From Paracentrotus lividus (lineage: Eukaryota; Echinodermata; Echinoidea; Camarodonta; Echinidae), in assembly GCA_940671915.1 (NCBI GenBank), contig CALNVZ010000174.1, positions 78,790,911 through 78,854,910 on the forward strand: a DNA stretch of 64,000 nt. Direction: 5' to 3'. The translations under genes were made by a program, and so were the position numbers. The notes below the pieces were generated by a model. That model ran no database searches. It had not been told where the DNA came from and saw nothing but the letters and a program-made list of their open reading frames with translations. Position 1 is the stretch's first letter. Each line of letters starts with the position of its first letter. Shown here piece after piece: positions 1-13,316 of this stretch.

Positions 1-1129
1 ATGTTATACGTCATTGTACGGGAATAGATCGGAAGGATTCTCCAGGCTAATCTTTTCCTTCTCAATTACACATTACATTTATCTCTAACACCTCTAAATC
101 CTATAACTATAATTTGTATTCAATACGTAGAAAATCAACTTAATTTGAAGCCTTTTAAAACTCAACTGAAACCTGAATTCATCAATGATTTAGTTCCATT
201 CTTGGCGTACAATGCACAAAAGTTTAGACATTTTTCAAATTTTATTTTTTACTCTAACTCATATGATACTCATAAAGTGTAATCATTCTTTTTAGCTAAG
301 GTCAAGATGTATTCATTTATATTATGTCATCAATTATAGTCAAATATAATTTAAGTTTGCAAAGCATTACTTTCCACATCTGCATCCTCTCATATCCCAA
401 ACACAAGTTTTTTTTAGCTTTTTCCAGCAATCCAATTAAACACATGGAGGACAGAGAAAGTTTCAAGGGAGCAATGTTGGATTTCTCTTTGTCGGAGACC
501 GCGCTATTGTACTACGGTGTCGGTTTCTACACCAATGAGAATCGCTGCCGACCTTGATGGCAGACTCGGTTATTATTAATTGATAAGATCAACAGGAGGA
601 AATCATTATCATCAGATCGTTTTTATTCCTCCTATTCATTCCTCCCCCCCCCCCTGCCATCTCTAAAAAGGAAATTCACATTTTCTTTAAAGCATGGGGC
701 ATCTTATGCATTATTATAAATTGATAAAATTAAATAAGTTTATGAACACAAAGTTAATTACATAACGTCAAGATTTACTGTGGATAAAATAATTGGTTTT
801 CCCACACCAGTTATACATGTAAGTATTACGGAAATCTTTTTGTACATCTACCTTGAAAAAGTAAATGATTTGCCTTTGGCTGTCTTAAAAATAAGATTAT
901 GACAACAATTTCATGACCTCCTTTTCTTTGTCAAAATGCGAACACTCAACAATATGTTTCTCCTTCGCAATCAATAAAGCTGAATGTTGATGCCAATTAA
1001 TAGGTACTTGTGAGGAGTGCTGATCGTGTTTACACAGAATAAATGTTTGTTGTGAAAGTAAAACCCCGGAAGCCGAATAGCACGTCTTTTATTCCTGTCT
1101 GAATACATAGCCTTCTTAAAATCCAAGTC
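1..1129. other. Non-coding stretch, nothing recognised
   Basis: Short chance frames only (one of 77 codons at 324-557 with no recognisable content). A C11 run sits at about 644-654. Presumed intron or downstream part of the minus-strand KIF26 gene, because its motor exons must lie at lower coordinates. Confidence 0.5.
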
Positions 1130-1560
1130 GACCTAGAAATATGAAACATGCAAGCTTGTAAATGAAGAATCGGTAATGAAAGGTGACAGTGTCTGAATAT
1201 GAAAGTAACTCAAGATTTCCCATTCTTCTTGGTAAGTTCTTGGTGGTGTGTGTGGAGATTTTAATACAAATCTGTATGTTCAGTTTAGGCATGTTCAACA
1301 CCATTTAGTGTGAAATGTTTTTGGTCGGTAACACCACATGTAAGAGGTTATGTTGGCTCTGACCTAGAATTTTATCCCTAAATCTGGAAGCAACTCAAGA
1401 TTTCATAAGCATGTTAGTGTGGAAATTTGAATAGAAATCTGAATGTTTGATGTGGGCATGATGGACACCATTAGCGTGAAATGTTTCACATTCATTATCA
1501 CCACATACAACAGTGTCATTATTAGTTAGGTTGGCTCTGACCTAGAATCACGACCCATAT
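1130..1560. repeat. Degenerate tandem duplication, period about 180-230 bp
   Basis: The word GACCTAGAA occurs at 1130, 1361 and 1539. The last two are both preceded by TTGGCTCT. Preceding each of those are parallel words in the same order: AA[G/C]TAACTCAAGATTTC-like, ATA[C/G]AAATCTG[T/A]ATGTT, GGCATG, ACACCATT, GTGAAATGTTT and CACCACAT. This gives two full units and a partial first one. No coding signal. Confidence 0.65.
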
Positions 1561-2997
1561 TTAGGTGGTCCTGTGGCATTCTAGCACTGCAGAGCCTGAC
1601 CGGGTTGGGGTAGGGTGACTCACAGGAGACTTTCACTGCTTAATCTTGACGAACAAGAACCGAAGAGGCAATCTACGACAAGATTCTTGGGCGATTTCAT
1701 CATTGATTATAAATGGCCTAGTTTAAGGACAGAGTGAAGAAATCATATTTCATCTTGTCGTGTCTTAACCTGGGATTTGAAAGACGATACGAGAGGTGTG
1801 CGTAAGATGAGAAGGTGATCCGCTTGCTGGCACAGGTAAGAGGAGAACGATTTAGTGAACAGGTTGTAGTTTTCCTACAAGACCCTCAATGACTTCGTAA
1901 GACTGTAAACAAATGCAAGCGTTCACCAAATGAAAATAAGAATGATCATACAGCCTTTTGAATTAACTCTTTCCCAAATTATAATCATCTAGTAAATAAT
2001 TCATACTTATGGCTTCAGTACATATCTGCTGTACAACATGAGAAGTCTGAATTTTATAGACTATGAAATAATTTTTCGGCTGGGTTTATAAAAATGGGCT
2101 GGACAAGGAGATCAAAAAGGACAAGGGCGATTGGCAGATATTAAAAAAGAACGAAGCAGGATGAATATGAGATGATAGGAAAGAAAGAATGATGAATAGG
2201 GGAGGGGATCTAAAGAGTAACGCTAAACACACCTTGAAAGTGAATATGTCCCTTTCTTCTCTTTCGTATTGTGATCAGAATTGCCAAAGGCGATATAACA
2301 TTGGAGGGCATTCTACCTCATACTCACGTTCCAAACAAAATTGGAGTTCCATTCATGATTTAAGCAAATAATGACAGAAGGAATGCCTTTAAATTGATTT
2401 CATGAACGGTAGATGACTAAGAACATGAACCAATTTCTAAACTTACCGTACCATTTAAATCTATTTGCCAAATTGGTGGGGTTCTTTTTGAAAGAAATTT
2501 TCAAATTTTAAAATGATGACTGACTGACGAGAGAAAACCTTTGAAATACAAGATGTATCCAATTTCAAATAAGTACACTGGCCATAATTAACACCAAGTG
2601 CTTTTGCAACATTCAGAAACAATTAATACATTCCACATTTTAATTTCACACACAAAATATATTTGATATCTATCCATTGGGACTGTGATTTAGAAGTAAA
2701 CCATAATTATGCATTTGTACAACATTGAAACACTGTTTTAAAAAAAAAATCAAAATGATTAAAATGTACATAAACTGAGCAAGGGATCGATGTAAACTTG
2801 AACAAGATGCAATTCACTTTACTCCAATGATATCCCAATGGAATACAATTACAATGCAATCCCTAAACACGAGGGGATAGCACAATTTTACTCCCAGTAA
2901 TATTGAATTTTGCGAGTGGCTCTTGCCAGGTGTGAATTGCAACACCGCCTTGTAGTCGGTGGCCGGGAGATGAGAAGACAGCTGTGATTTTGGTAAA
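1561..2997. other. Non-coding stretch, nothing recognised
   Basis: No exon-like frame bounded by splice sites was seen on either strand. Only short chance frames. Confidence 0.4.
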
Positions 2998-3168
2998 GAA
3001 AGACAGAGAGAGAGAGAGAGAGAGAGAGCCAGATAGACTTTTTAAAAGAAAATACACGAACGAGAGAGACAGATAGAAAGAGGAGAGAGAGAAAGACAGG
3101 AAGTGAGGAGAATAACAAAAAGGAAGAGGAATTCCATAAGTCTACATGTAGGATAGAGGGATACAGAT

Positions 3169-3202
<34 letters not shown>

Positions 3203-3390
3203 CGGAAGACGGGAGGGGGAAGAAAGACACAGCAAGAGAAAGAATGAGAAAGAAAGAAGGATAGAAAAACCAAAGAGGAGAGATACTGAAAGACAGATAG
3301 ACATAGAAAGGGATAAAGGGATAGGCCGAAAAATGAAAAAGGAGAAGAAGATACAGAGAGAGAGGGAGAAAGAGAAAAAGAATGCTGGAA
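2998..3390. repeat. GA-rich polypurine tract with (AG)n cores
   Basis: About 390 bp are almost entirely purine on the plus strand, with pure (AG)n blocks at about 3004-3028 and 3179-3202 and interrupted GA/GAAA sequence between. The minus-strand frames of 156-169 codons here are Ser/Leu/Phe-rich translations of CT repeat, not genes. Confidence 0.9.
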
Positions 3391-6300
3391 AGTACAAAAC
3401 CTCTTGCAGTGTAATCTTGAGAGCTCAATGTTTCAGGTAGGATTATAAAAAAAAAAACAATTTGAAACAAAAGGTCAATGCCGTCCTCAAAAACACAAAT
3501 AAAATGCCACACACCTATTGGTTACACATTTGAAATGTCATAATTGGATACCATTAGGATAGGATTGCAGGACGGTTTTCAAAGAATCTCATATATTGAA
3601 GGTGCTCTAAAGGGCAGTGTCATGTGGGAAAATAAGTCTTGCAGAACACATTCTGCTGTATCACTTGCACGAATGTATTCATATCTCTGTTGTAGATACA
3701 AATAGAAAGGACGCAAATGTGCTACAAGATGACTCAATCTTTGAGGACACCCAAGAAACAAAAAAAGAAGAGAATAGTGTCCACAAATAGAATAATGCTG
3801 CAGTCACACAGACACTTACGTATAGATACGTTTGTGTTGTTTTAATCTTATTTCATCTTCTATTCTATCATTTCTTATGTATTTCTTTGTTTTACTGGAT
3901 GAACAATGTTATCAATATTTCCACTGCTGACTATGACGGGTAGGCATCCGTGGGGATCCGCAGAAAAGAAAATAATTTTTTAACGCAACCGGACGTAACT
4001 CAACGTAAGTGTGTGTGTGACTGTAGCATTAGGTTTCCGAAGCATCAAGTGACAGGTAACATTCACAGCTCGCTACAAGTTGAAGTACATCAGATAGAAT
4101 GTCATCACCAGAATATGATCTCTTCAAAACATCACAAGTGCTTCAAGGAAAGGCAGGGCAGAAGAAGGTCTTTCCAACAAAGTTCAATTAAACAGATTTA
4201 CAAATAAAAAGGAGGATTTTTAGGATTTGAGTCTGATGCACAAAGATTAGTGACAGGAACACCATTTTTCATAGAGTAATAAAGCAATTTAATACTCATT
4301 GATATATTACTTCTTACAATACTTTTTTAGATTCAATCAATTTTTTTGCATGATTTCATTGCTGCCAATTGCCACTATTTAAACTGTCTTGTTAGAGTGC
4401 CCAGCTCATTCTGTTAACCACAATCAATGTTTGTATTGTTCAGACTAGCAGTCTGTAAGGTGTAGGAGAGTAAAACGGTCGCAGGCGGGCGTGAGTGGTA
4501 TCGTAATGGTGCCTGCACAGCACGCTTAACACCTGTCTCCTAAACAAATCAATCAGGGTGTTACTATTGGATTGGTGAGGATTATGTTAGGATATTATTT
4601 CTTTTTTCCTTATTCTCCAATATAATAACAAGTGCACACTGGTATGGAGCCGATGTGATTATAATGATAATCATATTTGATTGATTTTGATTTATGAATA
4701 GACTTATCTCTCATTTACAAATTTCGTTACAGATAAACTCCAGATGATTAAGTTGAACACAGGGGCTTGTACACTTCCCAATTTTTCCTTTTTTCTGAAT
4801 AAGGTATCTTATAAAATAAATATAATATAAACAGAAAATAACTATCCAAAGGTAGTATCGCTTTGATGTCTCTTTAAGTTGCACTTGGAAATTCATGATG
4901 AGTGCAAGATGTAATTGTTTAAAATAATTTTTTTTATTGTTTAAATGCATAAAAATAAGATTTTGACCTAAACCTACTACCTAAAACCGGCTAATTGATG
5001 CCAAAAATATACTCAAGATTTGACACATTAAATTTCTAGATGCAATGAGATTAACACTCCTAATGCCTTGTGTTACCTAAACGCTTTTAAAATGACCCTA
5101 TATTTCGCCAAGTTGAATTTTAATTTCCACTTAATCTCCCATCCCTCAAGGATAATCGTCTACCTCACAGCGCCGACAGGATGCTAGGACTACGGGCATT
5201 CATCTTTCTTGATCTCCTGTGATCCTGTCAATATCTCCTAGCCCTAGACTTGCGGTATCCCACGGCACATGCAGGTGATGTCAGAATGGTGCCCACTATG
5301 ATACCTTTGATAATTGAATCAGTTTTTTCTTTGAATGGAATCACTTTTCTTAAGGACTGTTGTCCTCAGGTTTGATCAAAAGGTAGTCAGGAAAGCGTTT
5401 GGAGACGAACTGTCTATACGTGTCGCAGCATGGGTGTATTGTTATTATGCTGGTTGGTATATAAAGACTTACATCAACGTGGAAATATGAAAGTCTGACC
5501 CTATTTTGGCTCCACCGCACAATAGAATTTACTTTAAAATCCCATTTTCTTTTCTCATGATTTACTAGATGTTGTGTTTTGGTTTGAATAGGTGCTGGAT
5601 GAGACAGCTCTTTTGGACGGGTGTGTGAAACGCCAATAATCCTCATGGTCCATTTGATATGACTAATGAAGATGTTTTCTGCATGGGTGTACAGAGCCAA
5701 GATGTTAAATACATGGCAATGAGACACACAGGTATAAGCCTCATCTGTTCTGGTTGCTTGGCTCCTCTTTTGTTTAGATCTTGTTTTGCGGACCTCTGTG
5801 GGTTTCACACGTCATGTCCAGCCAAGTGTCGTCAGTTTAAGCTTTACATAATGTTTGAAAAGGTAGGAGGAGCTGGCGAAGCACCTTAAAGGTATGATTC
5901 ACTTGTAAATGATCAAAAAAGGACAAGCAACCTCTTTTTCAATTACGATCATTTTCATCATCATCATCATTGCCTCTGGCTTGCAGCATTCCTGATTAGT
6001 GGGTGGCTTGTCTGTGCCAATGATGGCCGGACAATACCCTAATATTGATCCAGGGGATTGAGATACCGCACCCCCTATCCCCTTCCTCCTTTAACCCTTC
6101 CCTAGGATTCTCTTCCAGATTTACCCTGTAAATACGAGGGAGACCACAGTCAATGCCGGCTGATGGGCCGGGGGTAGTACGTGAGAGTCACCCCGGAGCA
6201 GGCTAAATAGCCGGAAGGCGACGAGAGCCTCGTGTTCCATCCATGTCGGAAGAAAAGTACACGCTTAATTGTTGAATTGATTAAGAGAGAGTGCGGTTGG

Positions 6301-7983
6301 TACTTAACTATATTTACAAGATCAATTATTCCCTAGATGATTGACAGATTAGCAATGTCCATGGAAGCACCCCTTTGGTAAATAAGGAACTGGTTTGGTG
6401 CCTTAGGACACGTAGCCTACAGGTATGAACCTATGTCGGGAATTTTTAATGAAATCAAGTGTTTATGGACACAGGACCATACAATGAAATATGCCACCCA
6501 CTCATCACTTATCATATTGCATATACTGTGACCAATGCAAAATATATGCAGGTAGGCCACAAAGGGTGCTCCTTGTGAAAGACAAAGATTCTGTCAGGCA
6601 ACAACAGAACAGTCAACACCTGTATTGTCTATATGAAAAACACTTCCACTGGTCTAATGTTTAATAGATTATATCTATATTAAGGTAGTGTAGCAAATAC
6701 ATGTAATTACAGCTTGGATTGGAATCCAATAAACAATATTGCTCGAATGAATCATAAAATGAGTGGACTTAATGACAAGTTGAGAATAGATTGGATTAAG
6801 AGTCTAATCCTTGAAATCCCAAAGACCTATCTCTCAAACCAAGAATGATCCATGACCGCTGTGTGGAGTATGGCTACAAGTGTTTACACACTTCCAGCCT
6901 GCACCAACATCACACAAGAATACTGATTCATTTTTCTCACCGCCGAGGAATCCCCCTATTCTCCATTGTCTGCCGAATCTATCAGCGCTTCGACCATGAG
7001 TAACAACTTCACGTAATCCACTCAAAAACAATGTTTTCTCCCCCATCCATTTTAATTTAGGAGAAACTTCTCCGAATTGTCATTCTCTGTGGCGTTCTTT
7101 CTTTTGTCATCATCTATGATTCATGCTGACTGAAGTCCAGCGCTGACACCCCGGACAGCTCCTAATCGCTATCGCTTGATTAACGAAAATTAAAGAGGAT
7201 TCAGGCGAGGCTGTGATTGGTTCTTTGAAGATTGCGCTTGGACTTGAAGGTGATTTTGTGATGGAAGATGGATTGACCGCTCGCATCCAGGAAACATGGA
7301 CAAGTAATTTTCATCAGTCAAGTCGTCACATTTGTGGATACTTGGCTGACAGGCAGACTTCATATCCTAGTCTTACTACGGTCTGTTTGTTGTTTCAGGA
7401 CGCCCATCTCAAGGAACGTCTGTGCAACTCAACCCATCTTTATTTCGACTACCTCTAGTAAAACACACACTACTCTTCCCAAAGGTATATCACATGTATC
7501 GATCACACATATATGAATCAAGCCTGGAGTGCACATCTTTCAATATTGAATGAAAGTTTAGGAGTATTTATGTTACTCTTTCCTCTCAATATTCTTGGAT
7601 TTACTCTTAGTTTAGCTGAATATTGAAGATGTCAGCTGGAGGCTTATATGTCAAAAATGTCTGCCTCATTTGATTGAAATCAATTTCACCCATCTGAGCC
7701 ATTTTCATATTCTCTTCATTGAATCATTGCAATTTTGTCTACTGCTTGTCTCTATCATTTAGGCTGGATAATTCCTCCTCTCATTTAGACGCTGAAATTT
7801 ACAGAAAAACTTAATGGTTCTATGTAACAATATTTTGTTTGTCCTTGAAGCAATGTATTCAAAATTATTTGTTTAAAGTTTTCAAACACAAACAACTACT
7901 ATGTGAAAGCAGACGAATAAAGATTTCAACAACCTATACAGTCAACATTAACAAACGAACTTCAATATAACAGCGTGACATAT
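3391..7983. other. Non-coding stretch; no KIF26 motor exon found
   Basis: I looked on the minus strand for the start of the kinesin head and for P-loop-like sequence flanked by splice sites and found neither. A frame of 152 codons at 5350-5808 (minus) shows no recognisable domain. A (CAT)n run sits at about 5951-5971. The GC content is higher at 6000-6240 without an identifiable exon. Confidence 0.4.
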
Positions 7984-8413
7984 CGACACACCTCTAAAAC
8001 ACCCCTCTAATGAATGTATCTGGACTATCTATTTTACGACTAAACCTTAACCCTGTTTACATTACAGAGAAAGGAGAGAGGCGTGTTCCTCTGGACACAC
8101 CTCTAAAACACCCCCTAGTCAATATATCTGGACCATCTATTGTATCCCTACACCTTGTGATGCTTGGGTTCTTTTACCCTGTTCATATTACAGAATAAGA
8201 AGCATGGGAGGGGGTTCCTCAAGATAATGCGGTTGGAGCAACTGTATGACCTATTGACACCTCATAAACACCACCAGTCAATATATCTGGACCACCTATT
8301 GTACCCCTACACCTTGCATGCACTCACCTTGCCAATGCCTGGGTTTTCCTTTACCCTGTTCACATTGCGGAGTAAGGAAGGAGGCGCGGAAGGAGGGTTC
8401 CTCAAGATAATGC
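7984..8413 (-). repeat. Three-unit tandem duplication built from KIF26 exon 3' end plus intron
   Basis: Three tandem units lie in the same orientation: A 7984-8090, B 8093-8230, C 8255-8413. In plus-strand order each has CACACCTCTAAAACACC-like sequence (C: GACACCTCATAAACACC), then TATCTGGAC[T/C]A[T/C]CTATT, then CCCTGTT[T/C]A[C/T]ATT, then a GTTCCTC-like end; B and C both end TTCCTCAAGATAATGC. Unit C contains the real exon's last 86 bp (8328-8413) and its donor. In unit B the donor and flanking bases are deleted and the frame has stops; unit A carries a larger deletion over the same place. So the two downstream units are decayed exon copies lying in the intron. Confidence 0.8.
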
Positions 8414-8544
8414 TGCTGAAATTGGTGGGAAATATGGGTTGCTCTGGGGGTTGCATCATCATGATAGGGGGCTCGGGTGTGTGGACGATAGGCAGACTCC
8501 CTTTCCGCTTCTTCTTGGAGCTTAGGTTCAGTTTTTGCGCAGCC
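8328..8544 (-). CDS. KIF26: KIF26-family kinesin, exon immediately before the motor domain
   Basis: Seen: minus-strand acceptor TCCATCAATCCAG (CAG at 8547-8545), then a 217-bp exon whose first base completes an Arg codon, followed by 72 codons and a strong donor AAG|GTGAGTGC (GT at 8327-8326). The product starts [18 protein letters not shown], has an acidic/Pro/Met stretch ([16 protein letters not shown], residues 21-36), then FPTNFSS (38-44), a Pro-rich [11 protein letters not shown] (50-60), and ends [12 protein letters not shown]. Known: in KIF26A/B the order basic [12 protein letters not shown] block, FPTxFSG-like motif, PPPAPPCLLR-like motif and a K-x-x-PGxGK end leads directly into the first beta-strand of the kinesin head (VKVMxRIC). 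All of these are recognisable here. This is the strongest protein identification in the window. It does not show up as an ATG-to-stop frame because it has no internal start. The next exon should begin with the motor domain; I did not find it below 8328. Its 3' 86 bp are duplicated downstream (7984-8413). Confidence 0.9.
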
Positions 8545-9661
8545 CTGGATTGATGGAAAGATAAAAATAATTTGAAAAAATATGTTAGTTATCAAACAAA
8601 TCTCTCACAATATTCAGCAGAATTGAAAGCAAAGAACAATATAAACTATTATCTGTTTTATGGAGAATCAAACCTGGTAAATCAAATCAAATAAATAAAT
8701 TCTGTTTGAAATATAAACGTTGTGTCACTAAAGATGTATTCAAGAATATGTGCATGCGAAACGACAAAATGATGACATGGGAAAGCACCATACCCTTACT
8801 TTACAACTTTGATCAATATGACTGTTCCCAACATATTTTACTAAATTGCTGATTAATGAGGTCATGACCCACTAATGTGAAACAAACTTTGCATGTAATT
8901 AAAAAAAGACGATGGCTTCCGCAATTGAAAAGGTTTGCATTCCTCCACACATAAACACAAGGTTAACAAACACTATCTGACAAAATGAGATCCCCTCAGA
9001 CAACATTTTAGTTAACAAATGCGTGTTCTGGAACAGTAGACCCTACCACAGTGAATGATTCATAATGCTTTCCACCCAGAAACATTGATCGCAAGAGCAG
9101 TAAAACTGCACATAATAGATTTGAATTCTTGTGAAGTCAGCTTTTCATACACAATAAGGAAATCATTTAATTAATAACAGGCATTAATGGTTACAGATGT
9201 AATATCTCGCCCCAAGTTATGGTCATTCTGCTTTTTTTTTTGAAAAATATATCATTCATCATCATCATCATCATCATCATCTCGATACAAGGAGAGGTAG
9301 ATCCTGTGATCCTCTGTCATTACTTCACTTCAGCTTATTAGGTGTTAATTTTGTTAAGGAATTCTTTTTTTTTTTAACATTATTGTCCATACATAATTTA
9401 GCATAAAATATATTTTCTCATTAAAAAAAAATTATATTACACCAAAATTGACAGACAAACTAGAAAGTATAAAATAAATGAATCATGAATAGACTACTGA
9501 TTTTTTTCTACTCAGATTCTGATTTGCCAGGGTACATACATTGCAGTTATTGAAGATCCAAGTGAAGGAAGAGAATCCTGTAAGAATCGAACCATCATCA
9601 CAAAGAGGAACAACACCAGGAGACTTTACTCCACATTGATTCTCTCCTATTGCCAGTCATG
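8545..9661. other. Intron sequence, nothing but a CAT microsatellite
   Basis: AT-rich, no supported exon. An uninterrupted (CAT)n lies at about 9257-9280. Confidence 0.5.
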
Positions 9662-9834
9662 TAAAATCCTTCCAAAAAAGTACAATTTTCCAAATTCCAA
9701 ACTAAAATCCTCCAAAAGGTAAAGTCCAACTTTGCAAACTCCCAAACTAGAATCCTGCCAAAATAAGTCCAACTTTTCAAACTCTAAACTAAAATCCTTC
9801 CAAAAGTAAAGTCCAACTTTTCAAACTCCAAAAC
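9662..9834. repeat. Minisatellite, four units of 41-45 bp
   Basis: Unit starts at 9662, 9703, 9748 and 9790, each beginning TA[A/G]AATCCT and continuing CCAAAA..AAGT..AA.TTTTC.AA.TCCAAAC. Spacings are 41, 45 and 42 bp. The minus-strand frame across it simply repeats WRILVW-like peptides. Confidence 0.85.
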
Positions 9835-10986
9835 TTTCCGGAAAGCTAAAATCCAGAGCTTTGGTGAGCAGACGACGAAGGAATCCAAATTTGGTCCGTT
9901 TCCTACCACAATCGAGCTTGAAATGAATCAACCAAACACTTTGCTTTTACTAATGAAAATAAAACACACCAGCACAATGCGACCGCTCAGACAATAGACT
10001 GGTGGAAAAACGAAAAACGTCTCTCTATGCAGAGGCTTCGTAACCAGTGCTCAGCCAAGCCATACAACAGTCTGAATAATGCACGACAACCAATTGGCGA
10101 ATTATAAAAAAGAGGGGGCTTTTTCAGAGCCAAGAGGTAGCCAAGCGTGATCTAGCTTTCTGTGCCTTTATTTGGTGGTATAATGTTGAAAACCTCAGCC
10201 ACCCAAGAACAATATGGAGAGTAATTGACGAGGCTAGCCGCATGAATAGTAGGAGGGAAAACTGCTTTCTAGTGGTTGAAAAGAAGAAGCCAGGACATGC
10301 TATGAGCTGCAATGACTTTGTAACAATTAAATACTAACTGCAAGCAGAGATCTTTTCTGTAACATCCAAAGCTCTCTAAAGCCCTTTTGTGAAGAGTTTT
10401 AGGGGATTAAGAGGAGATTAAGGGAGTTTCTATAGCTAAGAGTGGATTGGCCCTCTTTTCACCTCACTGATAACTTTCTCTAAGCTGGTGTCACACTTGA
10501 CATATAACCAATAACTACGGGGATAATGATGTTACCATTGGTGATGGGTATTGTATGGAGCCGGTGGTAGTAACTAGAAGTGCTCTCTTGTTGTGACTGC
10601 TAGCTGTCCAATATTCAGAGACCAATATAACTCTTCATCTGACATGAGACCATGAGATACCACACACAACGATTGGAAGATAGTCCCACAATCTACCACC
10701 CTTTGAACAAGTCTTTACCCTTCTCCAAGTCAAGTCAATACAATAGAATTCAGGCAAGGGGTTCAGACAATCCTTTGAAGGTGAATCCCTACATACTCAA
10801 ATTCTATTTGTATCTTGTCAGTTATTTTTTAAACTTTTGTTATGATTGGAGGGGGGCTACATCATTTATCAGCTTTATTTTTTCAAAGAAAGAGATTTAG
10901 CTAGACATCTCAATCTATTCTTTCCAAAGAGGCTTCTCTTGAAAAGAAAGATATTTAAATATTTTCTGAAAGACAATTTTCCGGTA
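9835..10986. other. Intron sequence, nothing recognised
   Basis: No supported exon or repeat family. Short chance frames only. Confidence 0.4.
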
Positions 10987-11070
10987 TATTTATTTATTTA
11001 TTTATTTATTTTATTTATTTTTATTTTATTTTTATTTTATTTTATTTATTTTTTTTTTTTTGGGGGGGGG
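10987..11070. repeat. (TTTA)n / T-tract ending in a G run
   Basis: TTTA and TTTTA units for about 60 bp run into T12 or longer and then about nine G (11062-11070). The same arrangement recurs at 33113-33210. Confidence 0.8.
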
Positions 11071-13316
11071 CTGCATTTGCTGTCTGCAGATGGTTTCCAT
11101 TAAATGACATTCGGAGCTTTAAAAAAAAAAAACGGGGCAAGGATAACCACAACCTAACTAGTATGGATACTGCATCTTAATGAAAACAAACATACAGTTT
11201 CTATGCTTTTTTAATTATTTTTCAAAAAATATATCCATCAATAAACCATTTCGAAAAAAAAGGCGAAATGCGAAGAAGGACAAAGCTGATTCTCTAACTT
11301 GATAAAGTTGACTTCTCTTTGACCCTTCAGACACCTCTGGACCATAGCAGATCAATCAACGTCACTCAGGCAAGTACTTCTTTGAAAAGGACATTAACAC
11401 TCAAACTGAATGTTCAGTTACGTACCTTCATTAAGAAATTGCTGTGAAAGATTTAAGGATTGACCATAAGGTGCAGGAGGAATCAATAATCGAAACAAAC
11501 ATGTAGAGGAAAAGACGGGTCTCAGGTAATATAGAAGAGGTGTTTGGGATAATCTCATTCCTTCAAATTGCCAATTAAAGCCCTGGTTCATGAGACACAG
11601 AGGGTGCCAAACAGCTATTGATTTCTTCTATTTTCAGTCATTTCTGACAAGAGTAAAGACTTCAAACTCACCAAACCTAAGGGAAATTGTGAGAGTGTTA
11701 TATCAAATCTAAGACTTCTTTTCTACCTCTGTCTACTGAAAATCAACTATCAAACTTTGATTAGGCCAACATATTTCAGATCTATCACACTAATACTAAG
11801 TCATCAGCCATAGAAAGCACAAAGACCTGTCTCACATAAGCATCAAAAGGTTAAAGTTTCTGAATTGAAAAAAAAATTGATAGATTTGGGTGAGCCTGAT
11901 TTCATGCACAACTCCCATACATCATGTCCATAGGAGTATATCAACAGACTCTAATGGTACAAAATGTATGACAAAGAAGCAAAACTGCTATAATGGAATG
12001 ACTAGTTCTTATTGTATAGAGGTGAGGAGAATACTCCAGACCAGTGTTCCTGGTGAGATAAGTCCTCATCCTCATGGCTGACCAACAATACCCACTTAAC
12101 CAGGCCCATTGTAGTGTGATGATAATGAGGTATTGTTGGATTAACAATCAGTGATTGACTGAAATTAAGACCTATTTAACTGGTTTCATCACAACATAGG
12201 AGTCATACTGGGATGGCTTTCATAAAATAGTATCCACAGTACAATTTTATCTGCAATGCACACAACTCAAAATATAATTGTCTCTCTTTCTTATACGTAA
12301 AGAGGATTTATAAAAATTTCAACAGAGAGCATTTGATATTTACTTGGGGGAGGGGGTGGAAAAGAAAAATGAGAAAGAAACTAGAGAATACTTATTATCA
12401 AGGAAAAAAGTAGGCAAATAGGTTGCAATAAGTGAAGAGATTAGAGATGGTTAAAGTGGCCATCTTAAGATGTGGTCAATTAATGTATGCCAGAATAGGC
12501 GTATGACTTTTTGACCCCATATATTTTTTGAAATAAACAAAATAGAAATCCTACAAAACCTTGTAATCTTGGGTGGGGTATTGTTTAACTTAACTCATAA
12601 TGTCATCAATTATGTGTTTAATAATCCATCCTGTCTACAACCTACACAATCTATCATCTTAGAGGCACCATGGTTAATTACATACTATTATAATTTGAGC
12701 AAAACAATTGGATATTTTCTTAATCCTTTTAATGATATTGCCAATATTTCCAGGCTAAACAATTCCTGTTAGATATAGTCTCTCCTACAATAAACTGCCC
12801 TTCAACTGTACAACAAAGAAAGTCAAATTCTTCAAAGTAGCAATTAAATAAATTCGAATTCAAACCCAATGATTCGTGAAAGATGATGCGCAGATTTTAT
12901 TCTTTGAAAAAGGCGTCATGCCTATTTTTAAAAATCAATCAGTATCGCTCGATGCGGCTTTTTGGTCTCAATATTAGAGCCAGCAATAAACTTTTTTCAT
13001 TTTTTTTATATTGCGGTTTGTTTTACAGCCTCCATTGTACATGAGTGCCTGCATTAATGATTCATAACATTGGTAATGATCGGGCAACCACAGCTCGTTC
13101 CCCCTACGGGCGATACAAATGGAAGAAATGCTACTGGTTGGGAGAGGTTCTATTATTGCAGCAAGGTCAATGACTGGGAGAGAGAGATAGAAGTATAGTT
13201 TATCAAAACAATTATGTTTTATGACATGAAAATATGACTTAATGGATGAACTTCCTCTATGTGAGTTGCCTGAAATTTGGCATGTCGCTTACTAGTTATT
13301 GTAGGTCTACACATTA
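11071..13316. other. Intron sequence, nothing recognised
   Basis: AT-rich. Frames up to 68 codons without recognisable content or splice signals. Confidence 0.4.

Noticed and set aside
2888..3512. Minus-strand frames of 156-169 codons
   Set aside because: They are Ser/Leu/Phe translations of a GA/CT polypurine tract; two overlapping frames are open at once, as expected of a dinucleotide repeat.
5350..5808. Minus-strand 152-codon frame
   Set aside because: No recognisable domain, no splice or promoter support, ordinary composition for chance frames in this window.
8296..8595. Minus-strand ATG-to-stop frame of 99 codons
   Set aside because: Overlaps the real KIF26 exon but reads the wrong frame; the exon frame has no ATG at its start because it begins at a splice acceptor.
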